A stretch of 64,000 nucleotides of DNA from Tritrichomonas musculus (GCA_039105265.1 JAPFFF010000024.1:496001-560000), one strand, 5' to 3'; positions 49,237 through 59,474 are shown, counted from the stretch's first letter. The notes: generated by a model from the letters alone, not told the origin. Made by a program: numbers and translations.

Positions 49237-51455
49237 ACGTATGGATTAGGTCCCTTACTTAGACTTATATATTTACATGAATATAAAATTTTATAATTTT
49301 AATATAAAAAATATCTAAAAATCTGAAATAAGCAATAAAATTATATAGATTTAATCTTTTGTTATTGAACTAAATAATTTTATTTTACTAATTTATAACA
49401 ATTTGAATGAAATACTATTTCTTTTTGTTTAATGGTTAAAATGAATATAAAAAATTTTATTAAAGGATTTATGTTCGATATTTATCAAATGTTTTTTTTT
49501 TTAATTTAAGTAAAAAGAGTGTTTATACTCGAAGTTCTCTAAATAGTAGAATTTTATAAATATAAATAAATTAATTCAATAATTGAAAGCATGTTTAAAA
49601 AGATTAAATTATTAAAAATTAAATTTTTAAAATATTCAATCTTTGATCTAGAAAGTTATTCTCATTGAAATTATAGCGTTTGCTTTTTTTCTTCAAAATA
49701 GATAATTAAACCATTTTAAATAGATTTGCGGATCTGTGCTTCGAATTCGCTATCAAATATTTTCAAATTTATGTTGCATTTATATGAAATTATGACAAGA
49801 TAATATTTAATTAATAAAAATAGTTATTTTATTATATTTTGAATCTTGATAATGAATAAATTATTCAATAGTTCATTGGAAATTTTAATTATTTAACAAG
49901 AACGGAAACTTTTTATTTTGTATAAAAATAAGCTAGCATTAAATAAAATGTAAAAATCATTTAATAATATAGATTATTAAATGAAATATGATTATTCAAT
50001 TAGGTTCTGCTTGTGGCGTAGTTGGAGTGAAGATTAAACCATTTTATCTGAATATTGGTGCAGTTAAAGTAAAAAATTTGGTGTATTTAGAGTGAATATT
50101 GGTATATTATAGAAGAAAGTCGATGTAGTTAGAGAGAAGATTTGTGTAGCTGAGTTGAAGATTGTAGTATAGTTGAATTGAATATTGGTGTAGTTATAAT
50201 CATGATTTGTGCAGTTAAATAGAAAAATTGCGTAATTTGACTGAAAGTTAGTTTAAATGAGAGACGGTGTAGTTAAAACGAATATTGTCATAATTTGTCT
50301 GAATATTGATATAGTTAGAGGGTAGATTGGTGTAGATAAAATAAAGATTGGTATAATTTATCTGAAGATTGATTTGGTTAGAGCGAAGATGGCGTAGTTT
50401 AGCTGAAAATTGGTATAATTAGAGCAAATATCGGCTTAATTAGAGCGAATATTAGTGTAATTTGGCTGAAGATAGGTTAAATTGAAGATTGACCAAAAAA
50501 AAATTATTATAAAAACAGTGAATTTTTTATGAATTAAATGAATAATATTTTGCTAAACAATAAAATACTTCAAGAAAATTTGTCCTTGAAAAACTGTTTG
50601 ATGAGTTATGAGCAAAATATACTGAGCTTTTTGAGAGATGAGGTGAATAAAAAAATTGAATTATATTATTCAAAGATTTCAAAAAAAATGTTTATTTTTT
50701 GAGTTGGGAGAGCCTACTTTTTGAATTTGGGATAGATTTCCCATCTCAAAAATTAAAAAATTACCAATTTTTAAAAAATTCGTACTAATTTCTAAAAAAA
50801 ATATAAATTATTATATAATTTTAACTTAAATTAATTTTTTACAACAAAATAATTACAATTTAAATTTATTTCTCTACAATATTTCGCGATATTTATGAAA
50901 TTTTTCTTGGGAGAGCAGAGCTTTCAATTTTTGGGAAATTTGGGATTACCAAAAAGGCCAATTCCTTGGAGGTTTAATAGAAAATTGTCCTTGGGAAAAA
51001 TCGGTTATTTTCCCAAGAATTGAATACATGTTCTCCCAAGATTTTTTGCATAAATATCTTTCAAATATTTACTATATATATGTAATATTATAACATAATA
51101 ATTTATTAAATTTAATTTTTACACAATAAAAATATTATGTTTTAAAAGTTATCTATTTTATCATATATTAAATGTTTTTTTAAAATTAATAATTTCAATA
51201 AAATATATTTTCAAAAAGTTGAAATTATTTAAAACTTTTTCTGAGATAAAATAAAATATAATTATACAAGTATATAATATATACATTTTAAATATTAAGT
51301 TTAAAATAATGTTTAAATAAATTATATATATTATTTATAAAATATAAAAGTAAAAATAAATGTATAAAAATTTATTCCACTTTTTCAATTAGGGAGCAAT
51401 GGGTGGGAATGGGATTTGATATACCCAAGCATTTTTGGGAATTTTCCGCATGATT
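49156..51455. mobile_element. 2.3-kb non-coding block, possible insertion next to the helicase
   Basis: The block is flanked by the 9-bp direct repeat AGATATGAG (49,147-49,155 and 51,456-51,464), and just inside lie inverted ATGCGG (49,161-49,166) and CCGCAT (51,446-51,451). GGGAG/TCCCAA-rich patches occur at both ends and twice inside (about 50,700 and 50,905). Codon composition before and after the block is similar. This fits a non-autonomous insertion with a target duplication. The inverted match is only 6 bp, so the call is tentative. No gene lies inside; a degenerate minisatellite occupies 50,005-50,495. Confidence 0.45.
50005..50495. repeat. Degenerate minisatellite of about 21-22 bp
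   Basis: About twenty imperfect copies of a unit like GGTGTAGTTAGAGTGAATAT (with GAAGATT, GACTGAA and GTAATTT variants) fill this stretch. Copies differ at several positions each, so the array is old. The purine-rich strand and the lack of any long frame speak for non-coding DNA. Confidence 0.7.
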
Positions 51456-51914
51456 AGATATGAGAGATACTTAAACGAACTGCGTGATAGAGCATGGAAT
51501 TGTATGAGCAAAACAGGTTGGAATTATATATTACGTGGGTATGGTCGTGTACGATTCGGTAAATCTGCTGATGATGACGATTCACAAAGTGAAGTTCTCG
51601 AAGAGAATGATACTTCGTACTCCGCTACCGCGGATGAACCAGTTGATGATGATGAATCTGTTGATGAACATGTCGTTAATGAACCTATCGTTAATGAACA
51701 TGTCGTTAATGAATTTATCGTTGATGAACATGTCGTTAATGAATTTATCGTTGATGAGCATGTCGTTAATGAACCTATCGTTGATGAACACGTGCAGCCA
51801 AATGAATCATTTAATAATATTATTATGCTTAACTGTGCTGCATATATTTGTGATTTTAAAACCATTGAAATGCTACTATCAAAAGGTATTGATGTAAACT
51901 GCCAAGATATTTAA
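51450..51914 (+). CDS. First coding block of a modular ankyrin gene
   Basis: The ATG at 51,450 begins MIRYERYLNELRDRAWNCMS, a basic, Trp-containing region, followed by an acidic stretch (SADDDDSQSEVLEENDTS), a five-fold 10-residue repeat of the type NEHVVNEPIVD, and one ankyrin unit ending MLLSKGIDVNCQDI directly before TAA at 51,912. The stop falls exactly at the ankyrin module border, as in the other modules downstream. The first 50 codons differ in composition from the rest and resemble the helicase relic's style, so this block may be a chimera of a mobile-element tail and an ankyrin gene (inference). With modules at 52,001-53,203 and the last block 53,302-53,559 it would form one gene. 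Confidence 0.6.
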   Translation: MIRYERYLNELRDRAWNCMSKTGWNYILRGYGRVRFGKSADDDDSQSEVLEENDTSYSATADEPVDDDESVDEHVVNEPIVNEHVVNEFIVDEHVVNEFIVDEHVVNEPIVDEHVQPNESFNNIIMLNCAAYICDFKTIEMLLSKGIDVNCQDI

Positions 51915-53301
51915 AGATATAATCATTCTTGAAATTCAAATCTTACTTTTTTCATGATGTTGAATATTTTAATAATTTATAGAATTCTAGTATAGCATTT
52001 AATACTACGCCTCTGATTAATGCTGTAGTTGGAGGTCATTTTGAAGTTGTTAAATTTTTATTATCTCAAGAAGGTATTAATATCAACTTCAAATACATCT
52101 AAATACGAAATTATTCATTGTATTGAACGTTTTAATGATTTATGGGATTCAAATATTGTATTTAATATTACACCCTTAATATTTGCTGCAGAGGAAGGCC
52201 ATTATGACATTTTTAAATTATTGTTATCACAAGAAAGTATTGATATTAGTTGCAAATACATTTTAATACCAAATCATTCATGGCATTCAAATCTAGCATT
52301 TTTCATGATGTTGAACATTTTAATGATTTATGGAATTCAAATATAACATTTAATGATACGCTTCTGATTTGTGCTGCACGTGGAGGTAATTTCAAAATTG
52401 TTGAATTATTATTATCACAAGAAGGTGTTGAAATCAACCGCAAAGGCATTTAAATACAAAATCATTCATGACATTCAAATCTATTTTTTTTTAATTATAT
52501 TGAATTTTTTGATAATTTACGGTATTCAAATGTGACATTTAATTATACTCCTCTGATTTGGGCTGCAAAAAGAGGTCATTTTGAAATTGTTGAATTATTG
52601 TTATTACAAGAAGGTATAGAAATCAATTGTGAAAACGTTTGAATACGAAATCATTCATAAAATCCAAATCTAATATTTTTCATTATATTGAACATTTTAA
52701 TGATTTATGGAATTATAATATACTAATTGATGATACACCTTTGTTTTGTGCTTCAGAGGGAGGTTATTTTGAAATTGTTGAATTATTATTATCCCAAGAA
52801 GGTATTGAAATCAATAATAAAGGCATTTGAATACTAAATCATTCATAGCATTCAGATATAACATTTTTCATTATATTGAACATTTTAATGATTTATGGAA
52901 TTCAAATATGACATTTCATGAAACGCCTCTGAGTGTTGCTGCAAAAAAAGGTCATTTTGAAATTATTGAATTATTGTTATCTCAAGAAGGCATTGATATC
53001 AACTGCAAAGGCATTTGAATACAAAATCATTCATGAAATTTAAATCTAACATTTTTCATTACATTAAACATTTTAATGATCTATGGAATTCAAAAATAAC
53101 ATTTAATGCTACGCCTCTGATTCATGCTGCACGTGACGGTCATTTTGAAATTGTTGAATTATTGTTATCACAAAAAGGCATTGAAATCGATTGTGAAAAC
53201 ATTTGAATAAGAAATCATTCATGATATTAAAATCTTACATTTTTCATTATATTTAACATTTTCTTGATTTATGGAATTAATAAAAAAAAAGAATTTATGT
53301 A
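51915..53301 (+). other. Seven 99-bp ankyrin modules separated by frame-breaking spacers
   Basis: Modules lie at 52,001-52,099, 52,164-52,262, 52,352-52,450, 52,541-52,639, 52,729-52,827, 52,917-53,015 and 53,105-53,203. All are exactly 33 codons, free of stops, of the type TPLIxAAxxGHFEIVELLLS. They vary mainly at the surface positions after TPL and before GHF. Spacers are 89, 64, 89, 90, 89, 89, 89 and about 98 bp and mostly begin with a stop in the module frame (xATTTGAATACxAAATCATT). They share TTTTTCATTATATTGAACAT and TTTATGGAATTCAAATATAA and end ACATTT. The main period is 188 bp, so successive modules fall in different frames. No intron borders are visible. Confidence 0.75.
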
Positions 53302-53559
53302 AGTGCTACTGAATTTGCAATTGATAGAAATCATCAAGAAATCGTCGAACTTCTATCAAACGGACCATCTCAAGCAAGCAAACGGATACTTGAACGAAAA
53401 AAGAAATTGGTTCGTGAAAAGATCGCCCTCAGAAAGCAAAATTTATTAGAAAAGAAAAAGCATCGATCAGAGATAAATGATCTTAAAAAACGATTACATG
53501 AGTTTGAATATTTAGATGCTGTTCACAGCTCATTAAAAAATATTTTAGACTCATCATAA
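53302..53559 (+). CDS. Last coding block: ankyrin end and coiled coil
   Basis: The frame without its own ATG starts SATEFAIDRNHQEIVELLSN, the terminal ankyrin unit, and continues 65 residues as a strongly charged coiled coil (RILERKKKLVREKIALRKQN, KKHRSEINDLKKRL) ending ILDSS. It aligns in type with the end of the kinase gene's ankyrin part, which also runs ankyrin into coiled coil. It needs the upstream modules for a start, so it supports one modular gene from 51,450 to 53,559. Confidence 0.6.
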   Translation, partial: SATEFAIDRNHQEIVELLSNGPSQASKRILERKKKLVREKIALRKQNLLEKKKHRSEINDLKKRLHEFEYLDAVHSSLKNILDSS

Positions 53560-53849
53560 TCAAATCAAAGTTTTAAAATACTTAAATTCCTAATAAACAA
53601 CTTAATCTCTGAAATTTTAGTTTTATATTTAAACTGATTTTTTTTTTTTTTTTTTTTTATTTTTTTTTTGAGCAACAATTATAAACATGTTTTTGGATTT
53701 GATTTTATCAAGTATGAAACAATAATTTGTATCATCAATCAATAGATATTCATTTCATAAATGTTCATTATTGAATGGAATAATAATTCATTCTTCAATA
53801 ACTTCAATTAAGAATGGTTCCAAAAGACGTCCATTAAGAAAAAAACTAA
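53560..53849. other. Intergenic region, no gene
   Basis: About 290 bp of AT-rich DNA with a T18 and a T9 run at about 53,640-53,670. Nothing else is seen. Confidence 0.5.
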
Positions 53850-54080
53850 AAAAACGATCAATTGGTAGAAATATTTGGGAAAAATTTTCTATATTTTTTT
53901 CCTGTTTCTATAACTCTAGTTTCGCATCATGATATTAAACATTCAATTGGAGATTCTGCTTTCAGAAGATGTTCATCATTAAAGCAAATTATATTTTCTT
54001 CTCAGACAATCAAAACACATAAATATCCGAAAAAAAGAGATAATAAGTGTCTTAAAAATCTACTATTCTCAATATAAATT
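53850..54080 (+). pseudogene. BspA-type leucine-rich-repeat remnant
   Basis: The segment encoding IGDSAFRRCSSLKQIIFSSQ matches one unit of the BspA-like LRR_5 family (IGDxAFxxCSSLxxIxxPSS), very numerous in trichomonads as surface proteins. Only one full unit is recognisable in 71 codons; both sides lose the pattern. It is a decayed piece of a host gene family. Confidence 0.6.
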
Positions 54081-54543
54081 ATAATTTTTTTCAAATTAAC
54101 TTGAAATGATTTTGGCCAAGACGATCAACATTTGAAATAAAATCAACATAAATTTTGAGTTAAAAAAAAAATGTTATTGGAAATATATTTTCATTGCCCA
54201 TATTTTTTAATTTCATATTTGATTTAAGATATGATAGAACATTGGAAAATCTCTAGATATGTGAAATTAATTAATAGCACATACTCTCAATGAATAAAGA
54301 TATTGATGATTCCAAAATTTAAAAATAGAAATTTTACATGATATTACCTCAGATGTTAATATTAAAATAATTCAAATTTTGAAACAAGTATATACATTGG
54401 AAGAGTCTCTATATAATAAAATATTTTGATATTTGAAATATATTAAGTATGAATTTATAGATGATTTCCAAATGTTAGTTAATTTTTTTGAGAAATTGAT
54501 TAATTATTTGATAGTAGTTTCAAACTACTAGTTTGAAACTCAT

Positions 54544-54582
<39 letters not shown>

Positions 54583-54659
54583 ATTTTTGTTTTTAAGTTG
54601 CCCACATAAACATTTTTAAAAATGATTCTGGATAATTTATTTTTTATTACAAATCTGAA
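54081..54659. other. Intergenic region with a palindrome and a long A run
   Basis: No gene. A perfect palindrome with 10-bp arms (AGTTTCAAAC, 5-base loop, GTTTGAAACT) lies at 54,516-54,540, followed within 10 bp by a run of more than 30 A. The hairpin-plus-poly(A) arrangement could be a transcript end or the tail of a reverse-transcribed insert; I cannot decide. Confidence 0.5.
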
Positions 54660-55511
54660 TTATGGATATGAATTTATAAGTATATTTAGTTTTGAACCTG
54701 AACCTGAACTCGAATTCGAACTCGAACTTGAACTCATGCTTAAACAAAATTCATTTTCAACAGGGCGTTTTTTCGTCATCCCTCTCTTATATCTGAAGAA
54801 TGCAATCAAAAACAACGAAAGCACAACCAATATGATGATCAAAATTGTGATGATCAGCGCATAAAGAAGAGCAATTTCGTGGACTTCCTCTTCTTCAACA
54901 ATTTTTTCATCTTGCTTCTCATGATAAATGAGCCAGCCGTCTCCGTTCATGCAAAGTTTCGTCCAGTTTGTCTCTTTCATTGTCTCTAACAGCATGTCTC
55001 GGATGAACAACTTATTATCCTTGAAATTATCATAAAATGAATCTTGATCCCATGCACAAATATTTTGGCTTTGTTTATGAAAATGGTTCCATTGCAAGGA
55101 AACCCAAGGAGTGACCTTCACATTTTGGTGCATATTAAGAAATGTTTGAATTAATGAAAAATTCCAAAAATTAACAAACTTAACAGTGCTGTTTCTTCTG
55201 AAGTATACAGAATCTCCGATCTGAAGCACATAGTCATCTATATCTATCTCAGCAACTGTATAATTTTCAATTATGAGTTCGCTATAGATCTCTGCACCGA
55301 AATAACCCAAGTCAGTCAAATTGAACGAAACCTGTTTTTTGTTGTTGCAAATTGCTTGTACAGTAGGATCAAAACTGATTTCAAGTTTTTGGCATGAAAA
55401 ATCTGTATAGTTTGCAAGTGGTTCAAGTTGATTAATATGCGATGTGAAATTTTCGCCTTCTACAGGAGTGCTTTTAATAAGATGAATACAAAAGAAAAGC
55501 AAATAAAACAT
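54660..55511 (-). CDS. Single-pass type I membrane protein, unknown
   Basis: The 283 residues start with a signal peptide (MFYLLFFCIHLIKSTPVEG), continue as an extracellular domain with many N-glycosylation sequons (NFTSH, NYTDF, NLTDL, NWTKL) and four to six cysteines, and cross the membrane once with IALLYALIITILIIILVVLS (about residue 217). The cytoplasmic tail has a basic stop-transfer (RYKRGMTKKR) and a Ser-rich stretch. I do not recognise the ectodomain. It is divergent from the 189-residue membrane protein whose ATG lies 98 bp away, so the two may share a promoter region. Confidence 0.7.
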   Translation of the reverse strand: MFYLLFFCIHLIKSTPVEGENFTSHINQLEPLANYTDFSCQKLEISFDPTVQAICNNKKQVSFNLTDLGYFGAEIYSELIIENYTVAEIDIDDYVLQIGDSVYFRRNSTVKFVNFWNFSLIQTFLNMHQNVKVTPWVSLQWNHFHKQSQNICAWDQDSFYDNFKDNKLFIRDMLLETMKETNWTKLCMNGDGWLIYHEKQDEKIVEEEEVHEIALLYALIITILIIILVVLSLFLIAFFRYKRGMTKKRPVENEFCLSMSSSSSSNSSSGSGSKLNILINSYP

Positions 55512-55608
55512 TTAAATTAAAAATTGAATAGAATAACGTTATTATTAATATGGTTTTTTTCAAATTTTTTAAACTTTTTGAAACTATTTATAATTTCAAA
55601 ATATTCAA

Positions 55609-56178
55609 ATGATTCTTCTTTTAATATATTACGTTCAATCACGTGTTATTTATGATTTACAATCAACAAGGCCAGAAAGCATGATTTTATTTCTTAATCA
55701 ATTTGAATCTGTAGATGTCATGCTTCCAAATGAATCACTAACATTAATATCAAAATGGCATCATCATAAAGATCTTCTATTAGAAGTTGAAACAGAAGAT
55801 AAAAATAAACAAATTGCAAATTATGGACCTTTTGACAAAGATTCACGCTTAGTTGGTATTTATATGGAAACAGTAAATTACTCTATCAAATTTGAAAATA
55901 AAGGACAAAGCAACATAAGTATTGCAATGAAATTTAATTATTATGGTTATAATAATTATATGTTGAGCTCAAGTAGTTTTTCAGATGAATATGAATTTGT
56001 AGAGTATAAATATTTTGATGATCTTAAGTTAACCAATTTTACATATGATGATAAAGCATTTGATTTCGTCAATGGGTTATATGTACTAATTATAGCATTA
56101 TTATGTTTAGATATAATAATATCATTTGCATGGTCAAGCATGTGCTGCTGTTGTTGTCATTATAATAAAGTGGATTAA
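55609..56178 (+). CDS. Small single-pass membrane protein with Cys-rich tail
   Basis: A signal peptide (MILLLIYYVQSRVIYD) leads into an extracellular domain of about 130 residues with sequons and a beta-rich pattern (SVDVMLPNESLTLISKWHHH), one membrane helix (GLYVLIIALLCLDIIISFAW, about residues 151-172) and a short tail with five cysteines (SMCCCCCHYNKVD). Cys at the membrane border suggests palmitoylation (inference). The family is unknown. It precedes the multi-pass protein at 56,488 on the same strand by 310 bp; the two could work together at the cell surface, but nothing proves it. Confidence 0.65.
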   Translation: MILLLIYYVQSRVIYDLQSTRPESMILFLNQFESVDVMLPNESLTLISKWHHHKDLLLEVETEDKNKQIANYGPFDKDSRLVGIYMETVNYSIKFENKGQSNISIAMKFNYYGYNNYMLSSSSFSDEYEFVEYKYFDDLKLTNFTYDDKAFDFVNGLYVLIIALLCLDIIISFAWSSMCCCCCHYNKVD

Positions 56179-56487
56179 GGTTTTATATATTTATTATATA
56201 ACAAATATTCTAATATTTTTATATATCAAATATTTGATGATAATATATTGAATTATACAGTTTAATAGATATATAAGCAATAATCACATTTTGTATAATA
56301 ATACCGAATGAATTTATTATATGTAAATATATAGAATTGATTTTTTATTTTTATTTTTTGTTGGGCAATGAAATAACTTTTCAATTGAAACAAAATATAT
56401 TTTATGAAAATTTTCATAAGTATTCAATTTGATTGAAATATTTCAAACAAATTCTAAGAATTCAAAATAAAAAAAAAATTGGCTTTA

Positions 56488-57987
56488 ATGTGTGATTCCA
56501 TTTTAATAAAAAACTTTTTTCTACAATTATTTGATATCGGACGATCAGCAGGCTCATTGATTACTGAAGCCTTAGGACTATTTCGCACTTTCCAAAAACT
56601 TACCGCATCCAATACATTCACAATGCGTTTTTCCGAAGAAAGTCTTAAGATGTTTAAGTGGGCAATTGATATATTTGAACTAATCAGGCATAAATTTTTT
56701 TTCAGGCCTTTTGATGATTATGATTTTTTTTATCTTTACAGCTGTATTATTCCACTAATGCTGATGACTTTTATATCAGCATTGTTGTCTGGGTATTCGT
56801 TTTATTCCTATCTTTTAGGTTATGGAATGATTTTCATGCTTGGGACAGGTTTATGCTTCATTGGTATCGACATGATTTGGGCAATAACTTTCTCTTCTTG
56901 TGGTGTTTTATACATCGTAATTGCTCTTGGCTGCGGGTGCGTTTTCCCATCGATTCGTTTTTTGACTAAAAAAGGAGAATATGACGAAAATGAAGAAAGA
57001 AAAAATATGGATTGTTGGTGCACATATTGTGGTTTTTGCTGCTGTAAATGCAATTCGAAATACAATGCAATTCAATTTACATATTCATTATCAAAATCAT
57101 TATTATTAATGACAATATTTTTAATGCCAATTCTTCAAGGTAGTTACAAACTTACAGTTCTTTATGGCCTTGTTGTCTTAGGAATTCTAGTAATTTCAAT
57201 CATTATCGAATCAATAGTAGCTCTTGTCAAATACATCAAAAAACATGTAGATTTCGACGAATTAACAAATGTTCCCAAATTCATTGATTTATGCTTAAGT
57301 TTTTTCTCATTATTAATTATCCCATCGACAGAACATTTCATGAACTTAGTTACAGGGAAATTCTACAACAACTGGAGATTGATCACATGTTACATATTCT
57401 ACTCTCTAATTGTTCCACTCGGTCTAACGATAATAATGATTGCCATGAGATTCGACTCAATTCTAGGCAAATACAAAGATTACAAGATTGCATTTGTTTA
57501 CATTTTTGAATTAGGAGACATTGTCAGGCAGATTGCCTACGCCATTTGTGCGTCATATGATATATCATACGCATGCATCGGATTGGAAGTTGCCTGGATT
57601 GTCCTCGTATTCGCATGCAGACCATTCCAGAGCAAAAGTGACTACTTCCTGCAGCTCGGTAGCTCTGCAATTCTCATCATAGAACTCACTGTCTGCATTG
57701 CACACGAGAAGAAGGGAAGTGGATTCTTATCGTTCAGTCTCACCTGTTTTTTGCTCTTCCTGGCATGCATCCCTGCCGTTGGGGCCTTGTACGTCTACTT
57801 CATCTTCGACTTTACAATAAATGAGGATGACGATGACCAAGAAGATGAAAAAAAAGAAGATGAAGTGAAGGCGTACAAGCTGGGAATGATCATTAGAGTT
57901 GTGTCGCCTGTCGCATGGCTGTTTCTACCGTTCCTTTTCTTCTTCTATTACTTCAGAGAGTTGCAGCCAAAGGGATACATGAGGTAA
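56488..57987 (+). CDS. Multi-pass membrane protein, unknown
   Basis: The ATG at 56,488 gives a 499-residue protein; an in-frame TTG lies three codons upstream. About nine to ten hydrophobic helices are visible, including LMLMTFISALLSGYSFYSYL, WAITFSSCGVLYIVIALGCG, LLLMTIFLMPILQ, LTVLYGLVVLGILVISIII, ITCYIFYSLIVPLGLTIIMI and a final WLFLPFLFFFYYF. A Cys-rich cytosolic loop (CWCTYCGFCCCKCNSKY) and an acidic loop (NEDDDDQEDEKKEDEV) stand out. Such C-terminal bundles occur in fungal and protist TRP/FLC-like proteins, which is a loose topological resemblance only. No transporter motif is recognised. Confidence 0.75.
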   Translation: MCDSILIKNFFLQLFDIGRSAGSLITEALGLFRTFQKLTASNTFTMRFSEESLKMFKWAIDIFELIRHKFFFRPFDDYDFFYLYSCIIPLMLMTFISALLSGYSFYSYLLGYGMIFMLGTGLCFIGIDMIWAITFSSCGVLYIVIALGCGCVFPSIRFLTKKGEYDENEERKNMDCWCTYCGFCCCKCNSKYNAIQFTYSLSKSLLLMTIFLMPILQGSYKLTVLYGLVVLGILVISIIIESIVALVKYIKKHVDFDELTNVPKFIDLCLSFFSLLIIPSTEHFMNLVTGKFYNNWRLITCYIFYSLIVPLGLTIIMIAMRFDSILGKYKDYKIAFVYIFELGDIVRQIAYAICASYDISYACIGLEVAWIVLVFACRPFQSKSDYFLQLGSSAILIIELTVCIAHEKKGSGFLSFSLTCFLLFLACIPAVGALYVYFIFDFTINEDDDDQEDEKKEDEVKAYKLGMIIRVVSPVAWLFLPFLFFFYYFRELQPKGYMR

Positions 57988-58319
57988 AATTTATTTATTT
58001 AAAAATTAATTTGTTTGATATCAAACATATAACTTTTTTAGAAGAAAAAATCGTCTTTTTTTGTTTGTTTGAGTTTTATTTTTTATAGAAAGAGTGTTAT
58101 TTTAATGCTCAGACAAATTTTGAGTGTATATATAACTTAAACAAACTTTTTGAGATATATACATATTCTACTCTCTAAAAAAAATTTTTTTTGCTAAGAA
58201 TAAAATCATTTTTTGCATTTTTATTTTCAAAATATTTTTTTTTGAAAATGCTTTTTCAGATAAAATACATTAGCTATATAGTTCATTTCATTTTGATGGG
58301 ATAAAAACTCTGGCGATAA
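57988..58319. other. Intergenic region, no gene
   Basis: AT-rich spacer between the multi-pass protein and the ankyrin remnant. I see nothing in it. Confidence 0.5.
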
Positions 58320-58731
58320 AAATAATTTTTTTTTGTTGTTGTTGACATCAATATTATCATTCATTAATAATAATTAAACATTTTCCATATTTTTATTATT
58401 AAAAGCACAATTTAAAACAGTTTTTTCTTTTACGGTCCCATTACAATTTGTTATATAGAGGCGTTTTTTATAAAATATGTTAGCATCAATTGTGGAATTT
58501 TACAATTTCTATATTTTCTTTTTGAGTAGAAAAATACAATGGTGTTTCATCATATTCCCATAACGCTCTATCTTCAGGATCTTGGAAATATACTTTTAAC
58601 TTTGATTCAATATTAATATCAATCTTATCATTTGATAATAATAATTCAATAATGCCAATATTTTCATTTCGAATTGCAGTTTGGTTTCTTATTTTGATTC
58701 TCAAAATAACAAGCCTAATTAGCATAAACAA
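58320..58731 (-). pseudogene. Ankyrin-gene remnant
   Basis: On the minus strand, NQTAIRNENIGIIELLLSND and ETPLYFSTQKENIEIVKF are ankyrin units of the type found in the 60,338 gene, joined by the same kind of acidic insert (FQDPEDRALWEYD). After a stop at 58,486 the homology goes on in another frame with TVLNCAFNNKNMENV and LLLMNDNIDV, and an in-frame stop in between. At least two lesions and the lack of a 5' end show a decayed copy. Confidence 0.7.
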
Positions 58732-58844
58732 AATATAATAATCAAATGATATGATAGAATTGTTGTTAAGTTTTATTCTAATATTTTAGGAATGATATCA
58801 AATAAGATTAATAAATAAATAAAAGAATAAATAATAAATAAGGA

Positions 58845-58921
58845 TGGCGATTGGTCTAGTGGTTAAGACGTCAGGATATTTACACAGCCCTGGATACCCG
58901 AGTTCAAATCCCGGATCGCTA
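58845..58921 (+). tRNA. tRNA-like gene, copy 1 (identity unclear)
   Basis: A cloverleaf can be drawn: acceptor TGGCGAT/ATCGCTA with one G-U, D arm GTCT-AGTGGTTA-AGAC, anticodon stem TCAGG/CCTGG, T arm with TTCAAAT loop, and a T5 run just after (Pol III stop). Two features are odd: the anticodon loop has 13 bases (ATATTTACACAGC), too long unless about 6 are an intron, and the T stem has an A-C mismatch. TAC (Val) lies in the loop but not in a normal position. This copy also has TGGATACCC where the others have TGGAGACCC. It may be a tRNA-derived repeat. Confidence 0.5.
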
Positions 58922-59397
58922 CTTTTTATTTATTTTTTTTATTCGTTTCTTTTATTTTCTTTTCTTTTCTTTTTAATTGTTTTTAAAATTGTTTTTCGAT
59001 CTTTTAATAAATTAATAAATTAATTTAATAATATTGATAATTAACTATTTATTAAAGAATAAGAATTGTTCTTTATGGAGCAATTTATTCATATATCAGT
59101 GTATCATAAATATCAATTAACTGAAAAATTTGAATGTCAGAATTATTGAAATCTTTCAAAAAAAAAAAAAAAAATTTCAAAATTTTGGAAAATGAACTTT
59201 TGATGATATTTTGATATATCGATAAATTACTTCACAGAGATCAATTCTTATTCATTAATAAATGGTTATTTGCTAATATATATATATATATATAATAAAT
59301 TAATTTAGTAAAAGATTGAAATCAGTTTTAAAAACAATTAAAATGAAAAGAAAATAAAATATAATAAAAGAAACGAATAAAAAATATAAATAAAAAG

Positions 59398-59474
59398 TAG
59401 CGATCCGGGATTTGAACTCGGGTCTCCAGGGCTGTATAAATATCCTGACGTCTTAACCACTAGACCAATCGCCA
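59398..59474 (-). tRNA. tRNA-like gene, copy 2
   Basis: Inverted copy of the unit at 58,845, differing in the loop (TTTATACAGC instead of TTTACACAGC) and in TGGAGACCC. The acceptor, D, anticodon and T stems are the same, including the A-C mismatch in the T stem. A change inside the would-be anticodon region between copies argues against a fixed decoding role. Confidence 0.5.

Noticed and set aside
51915-53301. Spacers as ordinary spliceosomal introns
   Set aside because: No GT at the start, no AG at the end and no trichomonad-type branch motif; borders are ATT/TGA or TAA on one side and ATTT on the other.
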